Source: JBOGZI01 sp050697275
GTDB taxonomy: Bacteria; Actinomycetota; Thermoleophilia; Solirubrobacterales; 70-9
Length of the DNA: 14,797 bases
Reading direction: 5' to 3'
Assembly (NCBI GenBank): GCA_050697275.1
Contig: JBOGZI010000093.1
Span: 1-14,797, forward strand
A model generated the notes under the pieces. The model was given only the letters and a program-made list of their open reading frames with translations, had not been told where the DNA came from and ran no database searches. Positions 11,948 through 14,797 of this stretch are shown in pieces (positions within the stretch are counted from its first letter, which is position 1; each line of letters starts with the position of its first letter). A program made the position numbers and the translations under genes.

Positions 11948-14263
11948 TCAACCCGTCGGGGTGACCCGGTAGGCGTCGAACACGGAGTCGATGTTGCGCA
12001 GGCGGGAGATGCACTGCTTGAGCTGCTCGGTGTCCCCCACCTCCACCACGAAGCGGTTCTTCACCATCGGGTGCTTGGTCGCGCAGCGGGCCTCGAGGAT
12101 GTTGAGACCCGCCTCGGCGAAGGTCCGGGAGAGGTCCTCGAGCAGCCGGGTGCGGTCCCAGGCATCGACCTGGAGCTCCACCCGGTAGGAGGACTCGTTG
12201 TCGCCGTCCCAGCTCACCTCGGTGAACCGCTCCGGCGCCTTCTTCAGCGCAGCGACGTTGCGGCAGTCCTCGCGGTGGACGGTGATCCCCCTCCCCAGCG
12301 AGACGTAGCCGACGATCTCGTCGCCCGGCACCGGCCGGCAGCACTTGGCCAGGCGCACGGCGACGTCGTCCACGCCCTTCACCTTGATCCCGAAGTCCGT
12401 CGCCTCGCGCGTGCGCTGCCGGGCGTCGTCGGTGCCCTTGATCAGCCCCTCGGCCGGCTCCTCCTCGACGGCCTCGCCCCGCTTGAGACGCTGCATCACC
12501 TTGTTCGCGACCGTCTTGGTCGAGATCTTCGCCTGGCCGAGGGCGATGTAGAAGTCGTCGGCCTTGCGGAAGCCCATCTCACGGATCACCTCCGCGAACA
12601 GCGGCGAGCCCGCCACCTTGGAATGGGGCAGGCCACGCTTCTTGAGCGCGTCCGCGAGCTGCTTCCGGCCACGGCGCTCGGCGTCCTCGCGGCCCTCCCG
12701 CTGGAACCAGGCGCGGATCTTGTTGCGCGCGCGGCTCGTCCGCACGAGCTTCAGCCAGTCGCGCGAGGGGCCGCGGCCCTGCTTCGCGGTCATCACCTCG
12801 ACGATGTCGCCGCTGCGCAGCTGGTAGTGGAGAGGGACGATCTTGCCGTTCACCTTGGCGCCGACGCAGCGGTGCCCGACGTCGGTGTGGATCGAGTAGG
12901 CGAAGTCGAGCGGGGTCGAGCCCGCCGAGAGGTTCTTGACCTCGCCCTTCGGCGTGAAGACGAAGACCTCGTCCTCGAACAGGTCGACCTTGAGCGCCTC
13001 CAGGAACTGCTTCGGGTCCGCCTCGCCCTCGGCCTCGAGCAGCTGGCGCAGCCAGGTCATCTCCCCCTCGCCGGAAGAGAGACCCTCCTTGTAGACCACG
13101 TGGGCGGCGATCCCGTACTCGGCCAGCTCGTGCATATCGGGGGTGCGGATCTGGATCTCCAGCGGCCTGCCCTCGGGGCCGATCACGGTGGTGTGCAGCG
13201 CCTGGTAGGCGTTGCCCTTGGGCATCGCCACGAAGTCCTTGAAGCGGCCCGGCATCGGCTTCCAGAGCGAATGCACGATCCCGATCGCCCCGTAGCAGTC
13301 CTTGACCGAGCCGACCAGAACGCGCATCGCGGTCAGGTCGAAGATCTCGTTGAACTCCCGTCCCTTGCGGGTCATCTTCGTGTAGATCGAATAGAAGTGC
13401 TTGGCGCGGCCTGAGATCTCGGCCTCAATGCCCACCTTCTTCAGCTCGCTGGCGAGGAACTTCCCGGCCTTGGTCACGTAGCGCTCCCGCTCTGCCCGCT
13501 GCTGAGAGACGAGGTCCTTGATCTCGTCGTATTTGCGCGGGTGCAGGGTGGCGAAGGCGAGGTCCTCCAGCTCCCACTTGATCGCGTGGATGCCGAGCCG
13601 GTGGGCGAGCGGGGCGAAGATCTCGAGCGTCTCGCGCGCCTTCTCCTGCTGCTTCTGCTTCGGCAGCGCGTCGAGGGTCCGCATGTTGTGGAGGCGGTCG
13701 GCCAGCTTGATCAGGATCACCCTGACGTCGGTGGCCATCGCCACCATCATCTTCCGGTAGTTCTCGGCCTGGCGCTCGTCGCGGCTCTTGAAGGTGATCT
13801 CGGTGAGCTTGGTGACCCCGTCCACCAGCTGGGCGATCTCCTCCCCGAAGCGATCGCGCACCTCCTCCAGGCTCGCGCTGGTGTCCTCGACGGTGTCGTG
13901 AAGCAGCGCCGCGCAGAGAGTGGCGGTGTCGAGCCGCAGCCCGGCGCAGATCCGCGCCACTCCGAGGGGGTGGGTGATGAAGTCCTCGCCGGACTTGCGC
14001 TCCTGGCCCTCGTGGCTCTCGCAAGCGAAGGCGAAGGCGCGCTCGATCTCCTCGCGCTCGATCGGACGGCCGGCCTCGGAGGCGTGCTCCTCGATCACCG
14101 CGAAGAGGTCGCCGAGCAGCGCGCGCTGCTCGGAGCTCAGCTCCTTCGTGATCGCGTCCGCCCGCGGCGTCCGCGCCCGCCCGGTGGGCTCCCCGACGCG
14201 CAGATGGCCACGCCGGTCCTCCGCGGCGGTGCCCTCGGCGGGGACCGCCTCGCCGTCCTTCAG
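11948..14263 (-). CDS. rel: Bifunctional (p)ppGpp synthetase/hydrolase Rel
   Basis: The product makes and degrades the alarmone (p)ppGpp in the stringent response. Numbered from CTG 14263 (771 residues), it has an HD hydrolase domain with HDTVEDT (122-128) and LADRLHNMRTL. The synthetase domain contains GRAKHFYSIYTKM and RFKDFVAMPKGNAYQALHTT; RFKD, not EFDD, marks a bifunctional enzyme. A TGS domain (VFVFTPKGEVKNL to GDIVEVMT), the conserved-Cys segment (KCCRPVPGDEIVGYVS) and a C-terminal ACT domain follow. Both active sites look intact. The start is a problem. High G/C third positions run up to about 14260, yet no ATG, GTG or TTG lies between the recJ-like stop and GTG 14098. A CTG at 14263 overlaps that stop as CTGA, and I use it. 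GTG 14098 (716 residues) or GTG 14401 are alternatives. Confidence 0.93.
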   Translation of the reverse strand: MKDGEAVPAEGTAAEDRRGHLRVGEPTGRARTPRADAITKELSSEQRALLGDLFAVIEEHASEAGRPIEREEIERAFAFACESHEGQERKSGEDFITHPLGVARICAGLRLDTATLCAALLHDTVEDTSASLEEVRDRFGEEIAQLVDGVTKLTEITFKSRDERQAENYRKMMVAMATDVRVILIKLADRLHNMRTLDALPKQKQQEKARETLEIFAPLAHRLGIHAIKWELEDLAFATLHPRKYDEIKDLVSQQRAERERYVTKAGKFLASELKKVGIEAEISGRAKHFYSIYTKMTRKGREFNEIFDLTAMRVLVGSVKDCYGAIGIVHSLWKPMPGRFKDFVAMPKGNAYQALHTTVIGPEGRPLEIQIRTPDMHELAEYGIAAHVVYKEGLSSGEGEMTWLRQLLEAEGEADPKQFLEALKVDLFEDEVFVFTPKGEVKNLSAGSTPLDFAYSIHTDVGHRCVGAKVNGKIVPLHYQLRSGDIVEVMTAKQGRGPSRDWLKLVRTSRARNKIRAWFQREGREDAERRGRKQLADALKKRGLPHSKVAGSPLFAEVIREMGFRKADDFYIALGQAKISTKTVANKVMQRLKRGEAVEEEPAEGLIKGTDDARQRTREATDFGIKVKGVDDVAVRLAKCCRPVPGDEIVGYVSLGRGITVHREDCRNVAALKKAPERFTEVSWDGDNESSYRVELQVDAWDRTRLLEDLSRTFAEAGLNILEARCATKHPMVKNRFVVEVGDTEQLKQCISRLRNIDSVFDAYRVTPTG

Positions 14264-14797
14264 CTCTGTGCTCTGTTTCGCAGGTATCGGGTGCCTTCCT
14301 CGTGCCTGGCGAGGCAGGCCGCATAGGCCCGCGATCGCTCCAGCTCGGTCCCCTCCGAGGATAAGACCCGCAGGCCCGGGGCGACGCGATCCGACCGCCA
14401 CTCGCAGAGCCCCAACTCGCTCAGCACCGCGATGCAGCGAGCGGCGACCTCGGCGCTGCGCGGGTGCGTGCCCGGCCCCGCGAGCAGGTCCCGGAGGGCA
14501 TCGCCCGATGCCTCCCCCCCGGCCCGGCCGAGCCCCCGCCAGAGCTGCTCGATCGGGCCTCGCAGGCGCCATTCGGCGCCCAGACAGCGCTCGGCGACCT
14601 CCAGCTCGGAACGACCCCAGGCGAGGTGGAGGAAGCCGGCCGCGAACGGCGCCGATCCGGCCAGGCCGGCGCGGCCGGCCGCCGCCAGGTGCGCCAGGCC
14701 CTCGAACGGCGGGGGGTCGACCACGACCACGTGCTGGAAGCGCCGGGCCGCCTCCGGGCGCCGCACCAGGGCGCCCCAGTCGGCCAGAGCGAGGCCG
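14260..14797 (-). CDS. recJ: RecJ-like single-strand exonuclease, C-terminal part (5' end outside window)
   Basis: The frame is open from the right edge of the window (GLALADWGALVRRPEAARRF) to TGA 14260-14262, giving 178 residues. VVVVDPPPFEGL, then GFLHLAWGRSELEVAERCLG and LRGPIEQLWRGL resemble the C-terminal region of actinobacterial RecJ, the Mn2+/Mg2+-dependent 5'-3' ssDNA exonuclease of recombination and repair. The catalytic DHH motifs would lie outside the window, so the name rests on the C-terminal pattern and on the common recJ-rel neighbourhood. The stop overlaps the proposed rel start by 4 bases, pointing to translational coupling. A shorter start at GTG 14766 is unlikely because homology-like sequence continues upstream. 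Confidence 0.6.
   Translation of the reverse strand, partial: GLALADWGALVRRPEAARRFQHVVVVDPPPFEGLAHLAAAGRAGLAGSAPFAAGFLHLAWGRSELEVAERCLGAEWRLRGPIEQLWRGLGRAGGEASGDALRDLLAGPGTHPRSAEVAARCIAVLSELGLCEWRSDRVAPGLRVLSSEGTELERSRAYAACLARHEEGTRYLRNRAQS

Noticed and set aside
11759..13414. A 551-codon + strand frame opposite rel
   Set aside because: It is a shadow of rel, rich in Leu/Val/Asp/His repeats with no domain, and it also runs through the opposite cupredoxin promoter.
14264..14572. A longer rel product starting at ATG 14572
   Set aside because: The added stretch is out of frame within the recJ-like coding region and has many A/T third positions, unlike the true rel frame.

Overview
The window is GC-rich (mostly G/C at third codon positions), many genes start with GTG, and the gene set looks actinobacterial: a mycobacterial-type CysO sulfur carrier, two HIT proteins, a bifunctional Rel behind a RecJ-like gene, and secreted proteins with Lys-rich C-terminal domains. 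I infer a deep-branching actinobacterium of the Thermoleophilia/Solirubrobacterales kind. That placement is a judgement from protein style; no search was run.

Layout. 1-1650: the 3' end of a RibD/DHFR-like reductase gene on +, then about 1.35 kb of decayed DNA with the remnant of a PPOX-family gene and a RidA-family gene broken by one missing base. 1649-4850 (minus strand): a SAM-I riboswitch with a terminator/antiterminator platform leads a tight run of threonine synthase-like gene, cysO-like sulfur-carrier gene and a CDP-glucose 4,6-dehydratase-like gene. A cupin gene follows with its own promoter. 4957-5973 (+): a CorA-type metal transporter, followed by a nested inverted repeat. 6084-10149 (+): HIT hydrolase/phosphorylase, phosphomannomutase/phosphoglucomutase, a possible 28-codon ORF, an MBL-fold hydrolase and a diacylglycerol/lipid kinase. 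10162-14797: a secreted Lys-tailed protein (-), a second HIT protein (+), a secreted cupredoxin (-), rel (-) and the 3' part of a recJ-like gene (-).

The most interesting element is the SAM-riboswitch unit. SAM-I switches normally turn off sulfur and methionine genes. Here the switch controls a PLP enzyme of the threonine synthase family next to a carrier ending in Gly-Gly, almost the same as the carrier that feeds sulfide to CysM in mycobacteria. The simplest reading that fits both the OFF logic and the partner is an enzyme making homocysteine from O-phosphohomoserine (or a related ester) with a protein thiocarboxylate as sulfur donor, rather than plain threonine synthesis. This is inference.

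A second theme is promoter layout. Four genes have a TAnnnT box 6-7 bases before a GTG start, and a fifth has TATAAC 5 bases before one. None has a convincing Shine-Dalgarno sequence, which suggests leaderless mRNAs. Within the + cluster, PMM, MBL and lipid kinase are closely spaced and probably co-transcribed. The rel start overlaps the recJ-like stop and has no ordinary start codon at the expected place.
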